64,000 bases of DNA from NCBI RefSeq assembly GCF_024166365.1, contig NC_064821.1, positions 106,808,349 to 106,872,348 of the forward strand, read 5' to 3'. The translations under genes were made by a program, and so were the position numbers. The notes under the pieces are model-generated. The model was not told where the DNA came from and made no database searches. It saw only the letters and a program-made list of their open reading frames with translations. This stretch comes from Elephas maximus indicus (taxonomy: Eukaryota > Chordata > Mammalia > Proboscidea > Elephantidae). Of this stretch, positions 21,376 through 32,754 are shown piece by piece (position 1 is the stretch's first letter; each line of letters begins with the position of its first letter).

Positions 21376-21694
21376 GGTTGTTGTTAGCTGCCGTCAAGTC
21401 AGCCCTGACTCATAGGGATCCCAGACACAATGTAACAAAACACTGCCTGGTCCGTTTGCAGATCAGATCATTGTGACACATAGGGTTTTCATTGGCTGAT
21501 TTTTGGAAGTAGATTACCAGGCCTTTCTACCTACTCTGTCTTATTCTGGAAGCTCTGCTGAAACCTCTTCAGTATCACAGAAACACACAAGTCTCCCCTG
21601 ACAGACAGATGGTAGCTGCATATCTGGTACATTGACCAGAAATCAAACCCAGGTCTCTCTTGTGGAAGCTGAGAATCACAGCTTTGAACCAGTT
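21376..21694 (-). mobile_element. tRNA-Gly-headed, RTE-tailed SINE
   Basis: On the minus strand it runs from a degraded tRNA-like head through an RTE 5'-UTR-like body (on the plus strand 'ggaagctctgctgaaacctc', 'gggttttcattggctgattt') to an RTE tail ('gttgttgttagctgccgtca' on the plus strand). It is the same architecture as 30464-30812 but more decayed. No TSD is readable. Confidence 0.75.
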
Positions 21695-21826
21695 CATTCT
21701 GGTTCAAGCCCTGCTGAGAATTTGCATTTTCACCCCAGATACACTGAATCAGAATCTACATTTTTAAAAAATCCTCAGGTAATTCTTACGTGTAATAAAT
21801 TTTGAGAGCCACTGTTCTACTAGTGG

Positions 21827-21987
21827 AAACCCTGGTGGCTTAGTGGTTAAGAGCTACAGCTGCTAAGCAAAAGGTCGGCAGTTTCAACCCACCAGGTGCT
21901 CCTTGAAAACCCTATGGGACAGTTCTACCCTGTCCCATAGGGTTGCTATGAGTTAGAATCAACTCGGCAGCAGGTTTTTTTTTTTTA
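21827..21987 (+). mobile_element. AfroSINE, short form, in MER5-like DNA
   Basis: Complete copy from 'aaaccctggtggcttagtgg' to 'aactcggcagcaggtttttt'. TSD ACTAGTGG (21819-21826) and ACTAATGG (21988-21995). It was present before the RTE inserted, because the RTE target duplicates bases of this SINE's 3' flank. Confidence 0.92.
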
Positions 21988-22000
21988 ACTAATGGTTCTC

Positions 22001-25000
22001 CCCCATGTGTCTGGCAGTTTGTCATACTGCAGGGGCTTGCGTGTTGCTGCGATGCTGGAAGCTATGCCACCAATATTCAGATACTAACAGGGTCACCCAC
22101 AGAGGACAGGTTTCAGCTGAGCTTCCAGACTGAGACAGGCTAGGAAAAAGGACCAGGCAGTCTACTTCTGAAAAGCATTAGCCAGTGAAAACCTTATGAA
22201 TAGCAGTGGAACATTGTCTGATATAGTGCTGGAAGATGAGCCCACCAGGTTGGAAGGCACTCAAAAGATGAGCGGGAAAGAGCTGCCTCCTCAAAGTAGA
22301 GTCGATCTTAATGATGTGGATGGAGTAAAGCTTTTGGGACCTTCATTTGCTGATGTGGCATGACTCAAAATGAGAAGAAACAGCTGCAAACATCCATTAG
22401 TTATCGGAACCTGGAATGTATGACGTATGAATCTAGGAAAACTAGAAATTGTAAAAAATGAGATGGAACACATAAACATCGATATCCTAGGCATTAGTGA
22501 ACTGAAGTGGACTGGTATTGGCCATTCTGAATTGGACAATCATATAGTCTACTATGCTGGGAAGCACAGCTTGAAGACGAATGGTGTTGCATTCATCCTC
22601 AAAAAGAACATTTCAAGATCTATCCTGAAGTACAACGCTATCAGTGATAGGATAATATCCACATGCCTACAAGGAAGACCAGTTAATACGACTATTGTTC
22701 AAATTTACACACCAACCACTAGGGCCAAAGATGAAGAAATAGAAGATTTTTATCAGCTGCTGCAGTCTGAAATTGATCGAATATGCAATCAAGATACATT
22801 GATAATTACTGGTGATTTTAATGCAAAAGTTGGAAACAAAGAAGAAGGATCAGTAGTTGGAAAATATGGCCTTGGTGATAGAAACAATGCTGGAGATTGA
22901 ATGATAGAATTTTGCAAGATCAACGACTTCTTCATTGCAAATACCTTCTTTCACCAACATAAACAGCAAATATACACATGGACCTCGCCAGACAGAACAC
23001 ACAGAAATCAAACTGACTACGTCCGTGGAAAGAGACAATGGAAAGCTCAATATCATCAGTCAGAACAAGGCCAGGGGCTGACTGTGGAACAGACCATCAA
23101 TTGCTCATATGCAAGTTCAAGCTGAAACTGAAGAAAATCAGAGCAAGTCCACGAGAGCCAAAATATGACCTTGAGTATATCCCACCTGAATTTAGTGATC
23201 ATCTCAAGAATAGATTAGACTCATTGAACACTAGTGACTGAAGACCAGATGAGTTGTGGAATGACATCAAGAACATCATACATGAAGAAAGCAAGAGGTT
23301 ATTGAAAGGACAGGAAAGAAAGAAAAGACCAAGATGGATGTCGGAGGAGACTCTGAAACTTGTTCTCGAACGTCAAAGAGCTAAATCAAAAGGAAGAATT
23401 GATGAAGTAAAAGAACTGAACAGAAGATTTCAAAGGGCATCTCGAAAAGAAAAAGTAAAGCATTATAATGACATGTGCAAAGAGATGGCGATGGAAAACC
23501 AAAAGAGGACAACACACTTGTCATTTCTCAAGGTGAAAGAACTGAAGAAAAAATTCAAGCCCCGAGTTGCAATATTTTCCATGGGGAAAATATTAAACAA
23601 CACAGGAAGCATCAAAAGAAGATGGAAGGAATACACAGAGTCATTACACCAAAAAGAATTAGTCAATGTTCAACCATTTCAAGAGGTGGCATATGATAAG
23701 GAACTGATGGTACTGAGGAAGAAGTCCAAGCTGCTCTGAAGCCATTGGCGAAACACAAGGCTCCAGGAATTGATGGAATATACATTGAGATGTTTCAAGA
23801 AATAGATGCAGTGCTGGAGGTGCTCACTCGCCTACGCCAAGAAATATGGAAGATAGCTTCCTGGCCAACTGACTGGAAAAGATCCATATTTATGCCTATC
23901 CCCAAGAAAGGTGATCCAACTGAATGTGGAAATTATAGAACAATATCATTAATATCACACGTAAGCAAAATTCTGCTGAAGATCATTCAAAGACGGCTGC
24001 AGCAGTACATTGACAGGGAACTGCCAGAAATTCAGGCTGGTTTCAGAAGAGGACATGGAACCAGGGATATCATTGCTGATGTCAGATGGATCCTGGCTGA
24101 AAGCAGAGAATACCGGAAGGATGTTTACCTGTGTTTTATGGACTATGCAAAGGCATTCAACTGTGTGGATCATAACAAATTATGGATAACATTGAGAAGA
24201 ATGGGAATTCCAGAACACTTAATTATGCTCATGAGGAACCTTTACATAGATCAAGAGGCAGTCATTTGGACAGAACAAGGGGATACTGATTGGTTTAAAG
24301 TCAGGAAAGGTGTGCGTCAGGGTTGTATTCTTTCACCATACCTATTCAATCCATATGCTGAGCAAATAATTGGAGAAGCTGAACTATATGAAGAAGAACG
24401 GGGCATCAGGATTGGAGAAAGACTCATTAACAACCTGCGCTATGCAGATGACACAACCTTGCTTGCTGAAAGTGAAGAAGACTGGAAGAACTTACTAAGG
24501 AAGATCAAAGACCACAGTCTTCAGTATGGATTGCACCTCAACATGAAGAAAACAAAAATCCTCACAACTGGACCAATGAGCAACATCATGATAAACGGAG
24601 AAAAGATTGAAGTTGTCAAGGATTTCATTTTACTTGGATCCACAATCAATAGCCATGGAAGCAGCAGTTAAGATATCAAAAGATGCATTGCATTAAGTAA
24701 ATCTGCTGCAAAGGACCTCTTTAAAATGTTGAAGAGCAAAGATGTCACCTTGAAGACTAAGGTGCACCTGACCTAAGCCATGGTATTTTCAATTGCATCA
24801 TATGCATGTGAAAGCTTGACAATGAATAAGGAAGACCGAAGAAGAGTTGACACTTTTGAATTGTGGCGTTGGCGAAGAATATTGAATATACCATGGACTG
24901 CCAGAAGAACAAACAAATCTGTCTTAGAAGTGCAATCAGAATGCTCCTTAAAGGCAAGGATGGCAAGACTGTGTCTTACATACTTTGGACATGTTGTCAA

Positions 25001-25215
25001 GAGGGATCAGTCCCTGGAGAAGGACGTCATGCTTGGCAGAGTACAGGGTCAGCGGAAAAGAGGAAGACCCTCAATGAGGTGGATTGACACAGTGGCTGCA
25101 ACAGTGAGCTCAGGCATAACAACAATTGTAAGGATGGCTCAGGACTGGGCAGTGTTTCGTTCTGTTGTGCACAGGGTCGCTATGGGTCAGAACCGACTCA
25201 ACGGCACCTAACAAC
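22001..25215 (+). mobile_element. RTE-clade LINE copy B, full length
   Basis: A 3,215-bp element. It starts 'ccccatgtgtctggcagttt', matching the far 5' end of copy C, and finishes 'caacggcacctaacaac'. A perfect 10-bp TSD, AATGGTTCTC, lies at 21991-22000 and 25216-25225. The 5' UTR (22001-22195) is followed by one long decayed reading frame. The 3' tail is only two AAC units. Confidence 0.95.
22196..25211 (+). pseudogene. RTE copy B endonuclease/RT pseudogene
   Basis: Codes for remnants of the RTE polyprotein. The AP endonuclease (22427-22900) shows LGISELKWTG and GDFNAKVGN, the motifs with the catalytic Glu and the Asp/Asn pair. The RT (23745-24671) shows FMDYAKAFNCVDHNK and LRYADDTTLLAESEED, so the YADD box is intact. 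The C-terminal block (24780-25211) is conserved with the other copies. The frame is cut by TGAs (CGA in another copy at 22898 and 23239; inferred CGA near 22361 and 22420), by frameshifts near 23036 and 23735, and by TAA at 24669. Confidence 0.92.
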
Positions 25216-25329
25216 AATGGTTCTCAGAACTGGTCCCTAACCAACAGCATTAGCATCACCTGGGAACTTGTTAGAAATCCTCAGCAGGGGTTCAAACCTG
25301 AACAAACAGGCCTGGTGAGAATTCTGCCA

Positions 25330-26989
25330 TTGAACTATCCCTGCCCATGTTCATATGAGCTTTGGAAGGGCCAACTATTGAGTTAGAAGGTCCTATCTCC
25401 CAAGATTCATAATTGGTCTTACAACTTGGCCAAGGCTACAGGACCCAGCTTTCTAAGATCCCTAGAAAGGTGAGACAGTAGCCCAAGGTAATGCTTCTGT
25501 GGGCTGGAGAATGCAGACAACAGAATGACCGTGACATTTAATCTCAGTCTGGCAAATTGGTACAGCTGCCCGTGTACAACAAACAGGCACAGTGAGTGAC
25601 TGCCACCAAAAAAAAGTGTGTGTGATCTTTAAATTATAATAGCTATTCAGACAGTCCTTAGAGAGAGAATTGGCTGCTCTGGCCTTGCCTTCGAGGCTTC
25701 CCCACCTGTCTCCAGGCACTGCAAACACAGCTGTGTAAGAAGGAGACAGACAGTCAGAGCTTCCAAGGAAAGAGATGGTGCAGTCTGGGAAGGAGAGGAG
25801 GTTGAAGTGAGGGTGGAGATGGGACTGCCTTTCTTACAAACCCGCTTGGGATGGGGTCTGTCTAGCAACTGCAAAAAATAAGCAAGAAGGACATGGTCAG
25901 GCTTTTTATAAAAGTTCATGTGAAGTAAAATCATTCAAGACCCAACTTGATGACTACTTTAAAACCGTTTTTTAAAGGGATGAGACAGCACACGGTTCCA
26001 GCTCAGGGGAGAACTAGGTAACATGCATTCCTGGCAAGGCCCACATTCAAGTTTTTTCCTTGCATCAAGATGAAATATAAAGACAATTTATGCACTGTCA
26101 TAGAACTTGTAGTTCCTTACACAAAACACAGAACTTCCTGGTAATGTGCCTAGAAACTTCTGTCTCTGTCGTTCTCCAGGCTGAAAAGTGCACACATTTT
26201 TAAAGTTCAACTCTTTAAAAGTCAGCAGAGGCAAGATTTCAACAGACCCTGATCCAAATGTTAGCAATTCTAGAGTGGTCAGGGGTTTGCCGCTCCCAAA
26301 AGCAAGGGGAAATTAGAGGAGGGAAAAACACCAGCCGTTTTAGAAGATGAAAACCAAAGCAAGGAGGTATTTTCGGTATCATTTTAATCACAAAATAGCA
26401 CGAATGCGGTCTCTGCCTTCGTGCTACCCAAACGTCAATTTGAATACCACTGAACGCTAGTTTGAAAATTTCCATTTTTGTAATTTGCTTTCCTTTGTTA
26501 AGCCAAGATTTGAGAAAAACCTGGCAGCAGCCTCCAAGTCTGGCACGATTTCACCTCAGACGCACTTGGTTGGTTTGGATGTGAGGGAGACCGCACAAGA
26601 GAGAAGGAGGAAGGGAGGAAAAAGAGGGAGAGAGGAAGCGACTCCTGGGTGGCTACAGAGAGAGCAGGCCCACAGCCTTTCAGCCAGGGGGTTTGGCTCC
26701 ACCTACAGGAATCAAAAGGCAAACAAATTAGATATCTCTGCATCTGCAGAAACAAGGGGGATTTTGACAATGGCCTAAAGAAATTTCCAAGTGAACAGGA
26801 ATCTGAGCGGCCTGTAGGGGAGGCAGGGGGAGAGTGGTGAAGAGTTGGAAGTAGGGATCTCATCACCAGATCAAGAGAGGCATATCAGATTCAGCACTGT
26901 GATTCATATTTGGGGGAGAAAAGATACCATGCCTCCTAAAAAAAAAGAAAAAATTTTCTTTTTTTTTTTTTATGAAACAGCCTATGAAT
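25330..26989. other. Unique-looking non-coding stretch
   Basis: I found no recognisable repeat. 26480-26880 is purine-rich (gaaggaggaagggaggaaaa) with overlapping open frames on both strands that lack start or splice support. The tract 26938-26974 is an A-rich/T-rich low-complexity palindrome. Confidence 0.45.
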
Positions 26990-27112
26990 TTGTGTAAGTG
27001 GGTAAGGCTAAGCTCCATGCTTGATGGCAAAGACAGTGTCTGATCCCAGCAGAGTTCCATCACACAGTATCACACAGCTCAACAAATTATGAATGAATGA
27101 ATGAATGAAGAA
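26990..27112 (+). mobile_element. Probable L2 3' end
   Basis: 'aagctccatgcttgatggca' and 'acacagctcaacaaatta', then (TGAA)n at 27090-27108, follow the L2 terminal layout. Confidence 0.45.
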
Positions 27113-28134
27113 CGTAGCCCACTGAAGAGTCCACTCTATCAAACCACTGAGACAGTGTGATAAAATCAGACAAACAAAGCCTACTCTTTTTCCTTTTTTT
27201 CAAGTACACAGACACCCACCAAGTGTATCTATGCACTGTCAGGCATGTTGTTCATGGTTAGTAATTGCTACAACAATCTTGCACCATCTAGGCTTGTCCA
27301 GTGTTCCACTTCCAATGTGTGTAGAACATTGAGAACCATTAATTTCATCCAACATCCTCATTTTGCAGATGAGCAAAGAGAGGATTGGAGAGGTTAAATT
27401 CCTTTTCTTGGGTCCACTAGTCTATTGGTGATAAAACTCATTTGGGGCTAAATTTTCCCAAGCTTCTTTCTGGTGTTTATTTTCTAAGGCAAAAGGATCA
27501 TTTTGCCTTAGTATGAATTGTTCACACAGATACCCTTAGGTGACTGACTCTCCAAGTGGAACTTGGCTTCCCACCTACCTGTTGTCCTGTTCCTGAGCTT
27601 CTGCCCCAGCTTCTGCTCTGGGCCAAGGCAGCTGCTCCTGCTGCTTTGCTCCAAAAATCAAATGAGGCTTGTAGCTGATGCCACCTGGTTGCTAAACTTT
27701 ATTAATTCATGTCTTAGAGCCTAAAGGAGAGAATCTTTGAACTTGTGGGTTGGTGAGCTACAAACAGGCAGGTGCTTTGTTTTAGCAACACAGGTGTCTT
27801 ATATCCAATATCTAGGACATGTACTTACACAAAGTGCCTAATAAGTAGTTATTGAGTTTCCTAATGATAGTAACTATGAAGATGATATTTACCAATTGAA
27901 AAGGAATTTTTGCTGTAGGCACTTAGCACTCAGTTTTCTAATAAAAAAGTGATCTTTCTCATAAATGAGACACCACTGGCATTATGTCAGATGAATATGA
28001 TCCAGTGAGAAGCTGAGAATCAGAGGACTAGATTCTAATCACAACTCATCTATAAAATGGAAATAACACTTTCATGACCTTTGAAAGGGATAGAACTGAA
28101 GCCTTATTATTATTAATCATGATATTAATAGTAG
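27113..28134. other. Mostly unassigned; short MIR-like piece
   Basis: 27340-27440 reads 'ccaacatcctcattttgcag' and 'gagaggttaaattcc', typical of a reversed MIR core. The rest shows nothing I can name. Confidence 0.4.
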
Positions 28135-28355
28135 CTTTGAGCTGTAATTAAGTGCTTACTGCACTCCAGGCTCTCTACTAACTACTTCATGTGCATCATC
28201 AACTGTAGCCTCACAACAACCCCATGATGTGGGTTATAATTATTATCTCCGTTTTACAAAATGAGAGAACTGAAGCTCAGAGAGATTAAGACACTTACCT
28301 GTGGTGACAGCTTGCTATGGTGAGACCACTATTAGAACCCACTCCTGTCCAACTT
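28135..28355 (-). mobile_element. MIR SINE
   Basis: Reversed MIR order: 'taagtgcttactgcactcca', 'cctcacaacaaccccatgat', 'ctgaagctcagagagattaa', 'agaacccactcctgtc'. Confidence 0.8.
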
Positions 28356-28520
28356 CAAAAAAAAAAAAAACTGTTGCCGTCAAGTCTATTCCAACTCATA
28401 GCGACCTTATAAAACACAGTAGAACTGCCCCATAGGGTTTCCAAGGAGGGACTGATGGACTCAAACTGCCTACCTTTTGGTTGACAGCCAAACACTTAAC
28501 CACTGCACTACCAGGGCCCC
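28356..28520 (-). mobile_element. AfroSINE, short form
   Basis: A14 tract, then reversed tail 'gttgccgtcaagtctattcc' and reversed head 'cactgcactaccagggcccc'. It abuts the head end of the MIR at 28355. Confidence 0.9.
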
Positions 28521-28579
28521 CTTCTGGCTCCAGAACTACTAAACATTATGCTACACAATAAATACCTGTTCATTGATTC

Positions 28580-28755
28580 TCTGGAAACCCTGGTGGCATA
28601 GTGGTTAACTGCTATGGCTGCTAACCAAAGGGTCGGCAGTTCAAATCTGCCAGGCGCTCCTTGGAAACGCTATGGGGCAGTTCTACTCTGTCCTACAGGG
28701 TCGATATGAGTCAGAATCGACTCGATGGCACTGGGTTTGGTTTTGGTTTGGTTTT
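28580..28755 (+). mobile_element. AfroSINE, short form
   Basis: 'ggaaaccctggtggcatagt' through 'gactcgatggcactgggttt' and T/G-rich tail repeats. The flanks share TGATTCT (before 28580 and after about 28755). Confidence 0.92.
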
Positions 28756-28897
28756 ATGATTCTATGCCGGTGGCATCCAAATCTTTATCTCCAGTTCTGA
28801 GCTCTCACTGGAACTCTATACTTCTACTTCCAATTTCTGAAAGCGTTAATTACATATTCCACTGTTAGCTCAAACTTAAAATGGCCTAAGCCAAACT

Positions 28898-28940
28898 CTT
28901 TCCTCCCTTCCTTCCTCCCTCCTTCCCTTCCTTCCTTCTA
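28898..28940. repeat. (TTCC)n/(CTTCC)n low-complexity tract
   Basis: Pyrimidine-only run of TTCC and CCCT units, about 43 bp. Confidence 0.85.
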
Positions 28941-28992
28941 CAAGCATTTACTGAGAACCACCCATGTTCAAACCTCCAAATTTGGTCTAGGG

Positions 28993-29213
28993 TAGTGGTC
29001 CTTACTGGGGGCGATTTTGCACCCCAGAGGAAATTTGGCAATATCTGGAGACATTTTTGGTTCTCATGACTGGGGTTGGAGGTGGTACTCCTGACATCCA
29101 GTGAGTGTAGGCCAAGGATGATGATAACATTCTACAATGCACAGGACAGCACAGGGCAGGCCAAAGAATTATTTGGTTCAAAATGTCAATAGTGCTGAGG
29201 TTGAGAAATCCTG
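28993..29213 (+). mobile_element. hAT-Charlie element, MER20-like
   Basis: About 220 bp with 'actgggggcgattttgcacc', 'tttggcaatatctggagaca', 'tacaatgcacaggacagcac' and 'ctgaggttgagaaatcctg'. The terminal inverted repeats (tagtggtcct / gagaaatcctg) are still visible. Confidence 0.85.
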
Positions 29214-29284
29214 ACTTAGAAATATGAATGTGTTCAGACATCACTATCATCAATCATCTGAAATGGAGATGTATGTATAGATTT

Positions 29285-29476
29285 CAGGCAGTCTCTGGGT
29301 GGTGCAAATGGTTAACCAAAAGGTTAGAGGTTTGAGTCCACCTGGAGGTGCCTCAGAAGAAAGGACTGGTAATCTACTTCCAAAAAATCAGGCACTGAAA
29401 ACCCTGTGGAGCACAGTTCTACGCTGACACACTTGGGGTCGTCATGAGTCGGAATCAGCTCAATGGCAACTGGTTT
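29285..29476 (+). mobile_element. AfroSINE, 'ctgggtggtgcaaa' subtype
   Basis: Head 'tctgggtggtgcaaatggtt', middle 'ggtaatctacttccaaaaaa', 'cacacttggggtcgtcatga', tail 'caatggcaactggttt'. A perfect 13-bp TSD, TATGTATAGATTT, lies at 29272-29284 and 29477-29489. Confidence 0.93.
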
Positions 29477-29613
29477 TATGTATAGATTTTAAGCACAAAT
29501 TTTACACAGATGCCCATGTGACAGCAAGGGTAAGTCCATAAAGAGCTGTGGGGGGTTGTTATGGGCTGGCGAAGGCTTGGTGGAGGAGGTGGCACTTGAG
29601 CCAGGCATCAAAG
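29355..29613 (+). repeat. Local segmental duplication, copy 1
   Basis: From inside the SINE (agaagaaaggactggtaatc) through its 3' flank ('aagcacaaattttacacaga', 'tgcccatgtgacagcaaggg') to 'gccaggcatcaa'. It is matched closely, flank included, by 31071-31352. Confidence 0.9.
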
Positions 29614-29935
29614 AAGAAATACAATCTGGATTCCAGAGAGAGGAACAAACAGTGTGCAGGGTGCGGATATACGTTAGGAGGTCGGCTTATTTTAATTGGA
29701 ATGGAGGAGGTGAGACATGGAGTGACAGAGAAAAGGGGCAATGTTTTGTTGGGGCCAGATCAAAGTGCCTTGAGTGCAAAGAGAAGGACTTCAGACTTTA
29801 ATTGCAAGTAATAAGAAACCATTTAACATGTTCCCATAGGGGAGTAATATGACCAAAATGTTCTGGGAAGATGAATCTAGCAACTAAATGAAAAATGGAT
29901 TAGAAAGAGTAAGAGTTTAGAGAGAGGAAGACATA
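29560..29935 (-). mobile_element. L2 LINE fragment
   Basis: The plus strand reads 'ggaggtggcacttgagccag', 'ttgttggggccagatcaaag' and 'accatttaacatgttcccat', in the order of a reversed L2 3' region. Confidence 0.55.
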
Positions 29936-30019
29936 ACCCTATTGCCATATATTTTACTATTTTTTTTTGTAAAAAACCACTTAGCTAATTTTGCTATTAG
30001 TAGTAGCAAACAATAATTG

Positions 30020-30195
30020 AGTGATACTTATGTATATTAAGCTAAACACTTAATATATATAACCTTACTTAATGACCTCCACTATTATAAGGATTTCCTC
30101 ATTTTACACATAAGGAGATAGAGTCTTAGAATGGTTAATGTGGATAGTAAGTGTCAGAATCAGAGTTGGAGCCCACCTCTGGCTACCAAAGCCTT
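30020..30195 (-). mobile_element. MIR SINE
   Basis: Reversed MIR core 'tttcctcattttacacataa', 'ggatagtaagtgtcagaatc', 'agagttggagcccacc'. Confidence 0.7.
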
Positions 30196-30463
30196 TGCCC
30201 CTAGTTGCTTTGGTGCTGGGTACGTGGGTGGGATTCTTAATCTGACCAGACCAGACTGTTCTCATTTCTAAGGTAGGCACAGCACCAAGCAGCCCAGATC
30301 TCCTGTTGGAGTGGGAGTGTCTAGGAAAAATGATCTCAGGAAACTTGTCTCTCCTTGGCAGGCTGGAAGGACAGAGGGATGTTTATCCCACTGCACTGCC
30401 AAACTAATCTTGGGAGTGTGGGGAGCAGAGGCATATGCTCTACTACAAAGTCACCTACAGACT

Positions 30464-30812
30464 TTATTGTTGCTGTTAGTGGCTGCAGAGTCAGCTGTCA
30501 CCTCGTGGCCACCCCATGCACAATGGAACAAAATGCTACCTGGTTGTGTGCCGTCCCCATGATTGGTTGTAGATTGGAGCATTGTGATCCACAGGGTTTT
30601 CATTGGCTGATTTGAGGATGTAGGTTGCCAGGCCTTTCTTCCTAATCCTTCTTAGTCTGGAACCTCTGCTGGAACCTATTCAGCATCAGAGCAACACACA
30701 AGCCTCCACTGACAAACGGGTGGTGACTACACACGAGGTGCATTGGCTGGGAATGGACCCTGGCTGCCTGCCGTGGGAAGGGAGAATTCTACAACTGAAC
30801 CATCGTTGTCCT
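30464..30812 (-). mobile_element. tRNA-Gly-headed, RTE-tailed SINE, full length
   Basis: Read on the minus strand, the head contains 'ggttcagttgtagaattctc' and a B-box-like 'ggtccattcccagccaatgc', close to tRNA-Gly(GCC). The body resembles the RTE 5' UTR, and the end is an RTE tail (plus strand 'attgttgctgttagtggctg'). The 13-bp TSD TCACCT(A/G)CAGACT is at 30451-30463 and 30813-30825. It is 349 bp long, distinct from AfroSINE heads, which look tRNA-Asn-like. Confidence 0.85.
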
Positions 30813-31070
30813 TCACCTGCAGACTAGTTTCCCTAAATCTACTTGAAGTTAAGTCACATCGATAAATGGTAAATGATAGCAAATATGGGGCACAGTCTAG
30901 GACATCTAAGCCAAAGACTGGGCTCCTTGTTTGAGGTCTTTCCTGCCTGATGAGGTAGCAAGCAAAAGATATGAAGTAGGGCATAGAAAGTCTGTGATTC
31001 AGAAATTGCTAACTGGATCCAGCTGTGTATTCTGGTTTTCTTTCGAGACTTTTGGCCACAGGCAAGGAAG

Positions 31071-31352
31071 GAGAAGAAAGGGTTGGCAATCCACTTCCAA
31101 AAAATCAGCCATCGAAAACCCTGTGGAGCACAGTTCTACGCTGACACACTTGGGGTTGTCATGAGTCAGAATCAGCTCAATGGCTACTGGTTTTATGTAT
31201 AGATTTTAAGCACAAATTTTACACAGATGCCCATGTGACAGCAAGGGATAAGTTCCCAAGGAGTAAGTCCATAAAGAGCTGTGGGGGGTTATTATGGGTT
31301 GGTGAAGGCTTGGTGGGGGAGGTGGCACTTAAGCCAGGCATCAACCACATCG
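31071..31352 (+). repeat. Local segmental duplication, copy 2
   Basis: It begins inside a SINE (aatccacttccaaaaaatca) with no SINE head upstream. It repeats the same single-copy flank as 29477-29613 and carries about 20 extra bases (ataagttcccaaggagtaag region). A SINE inserted independently would not share the non-SINE flank. Confidence 0.9.
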
Positions 31353-32280
31353 TTAGAGAGATTGGATGGCAGCACTAGAATTGGTGGAGGTGCTGACAGA
31401 GGAATGGGCATACACTCCAGCTGGCATATATTTGGCATGGACCTGAAACTAGACTGTTTTTGGTGACCAGCTTGCCAGCTTTTGTCGTGAAAGCAAGGTA
31501 TCATTGCAAAGACCTAGAGAAGGAAATGGTCAAAATGGTGGCCACCGCCGAGTAGCCAAGGACTAGTAGGTGTAGTACAGGAAAGAACCTCCTGGAATAC
31601 TTCCAGGACTATCTGCAAGGAATCGAGAGCAGGGAGATTCTCACAGAGCAGGCAGGGGAAGAGTCAGAGGGACAGTGTTTGATGGCCAGTTGTGACACTC
31701 CATTGCAGGATAATCTTTAAACTATCTTGGAGAGTCTGTGATTTATAATTTAAAGGTCAAAGGCTCAGGATATAGCCACTCTTCTTTCTAAAATCCTACA
31801 GCTTTAAAGAAACATAAATTTTTGCTGTGGCCTCTTAGATTTTGACATTCTAATAAAAAGAATTTTTTTTTTAATCAGTATACAATCTTCCTCTCTACAC
31901 TTGAGCTCCTCAAAGTCTGAATCTGCAGCACCAAGCTCAGAAGATTCTTGAGAAATGTCTGCTGGGTTAAACTCAGTGTAACTTTTGCCCAAAACATCAA
32001 GAGTATTCATTAAATGCATTAATATAGCTTTAAAATACAAATTTGCTTTTCACCTAGTTAAAAAAAAAAAGCCAAAAAAAAGCCTAACCTTATGCATCAA
32101 TATGCCTGTTTTCACAAAGCCTTTGCCCACAGTCTGTAAGTTGTCCTAATACTAAGACCAATGCCAAGAGCAAATGTTTTATCCTTGAGAAAATCTGGAA
32201 GAGGCAGTTAAACTAAAACATACCACTCAGAAGGATCTGTTTCACTGCTTTTGCTTGTGTAAATGGCATAATTAGGCCTC
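31353..32280. other. Unique-looking non-coding stretch
   Basis: Nothing recognised except A/T homopolymer runs at 31861-31871 and 32059-32069. Confidence 0.4.
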
Positions 32281-32290
32281 TTTAAACCAA

Positions 32291-32477
32291 ACCAAACCAA
32301 AACTAAACCCAGTGCCGTAGATTCCGACTCACAGCAACCCTATAAGGTTTCCAAGGCAGTAAATCTTTACAGAAGCAGACTGCCACATCTTTCTCTTGCA
32401 GAGCAGCTTGTGGGTTCAAACCACCAGCCTTTCTGGTTACCAGCCAAGTGCTTTAACCACTGCACTACCGGGGCTCC
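32291..32477 (-). mobile_element. AfroSINE, long form
   Basis: Reversed tail, middle 'ttacagaagcagactgccac', reversed head 'accactgcactaccggggct'. The flanks repeat TTTAAACCAAAC. Confidence 0.88.
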
Positions 32478-32754
32478 TTTTAAACCAAACAGTGTCCTGG
32501 AAAAAAATGAAAACCAAAAATCAAACTTCCCATTGCACTGGCTCCCTCAGTTTATTGCCCTAACTGGGAAAATCCTTATGGAAATGAGGTTTGGTACTGA
32601 GGCACAGACATCAGGGCTTGAGGGTCTCCAGACAACTCAAAAAAATCCCTGGTCGCTTCACACACACCCCACGCTTCAAACTCTGTTGCTTGAACCCAAT
32701 CTGGTGTACAATATATTACTTAACATTGAAGCATCAAAGGACCAGGCTGGCTTC

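Larger units (their letters stand above)
21708..25320. mobile_element. MER5-like inverted pair split by SINE and RTE
   Basis: The left part (21708-21826) contains 'ctgaatcagaatctacattt' and 'ttttgagagccactg'. The right part (25216-25320) contains 'ggttctcagaactggtccct' and 'agcattagcatcacctggga'. With the AfroSINE (21827-21987) and RTE copy B (22001-25215) removed, the join reads like the intact pair at 33030-33215. Confidence 0.75.

Noticed and set aside
26485..26866. Overlapping 97- and 122-codon frames on opposite strands
   Set aside because: Purine-rich sequence leaves both strands open; there is no start context, splice sites or domain.
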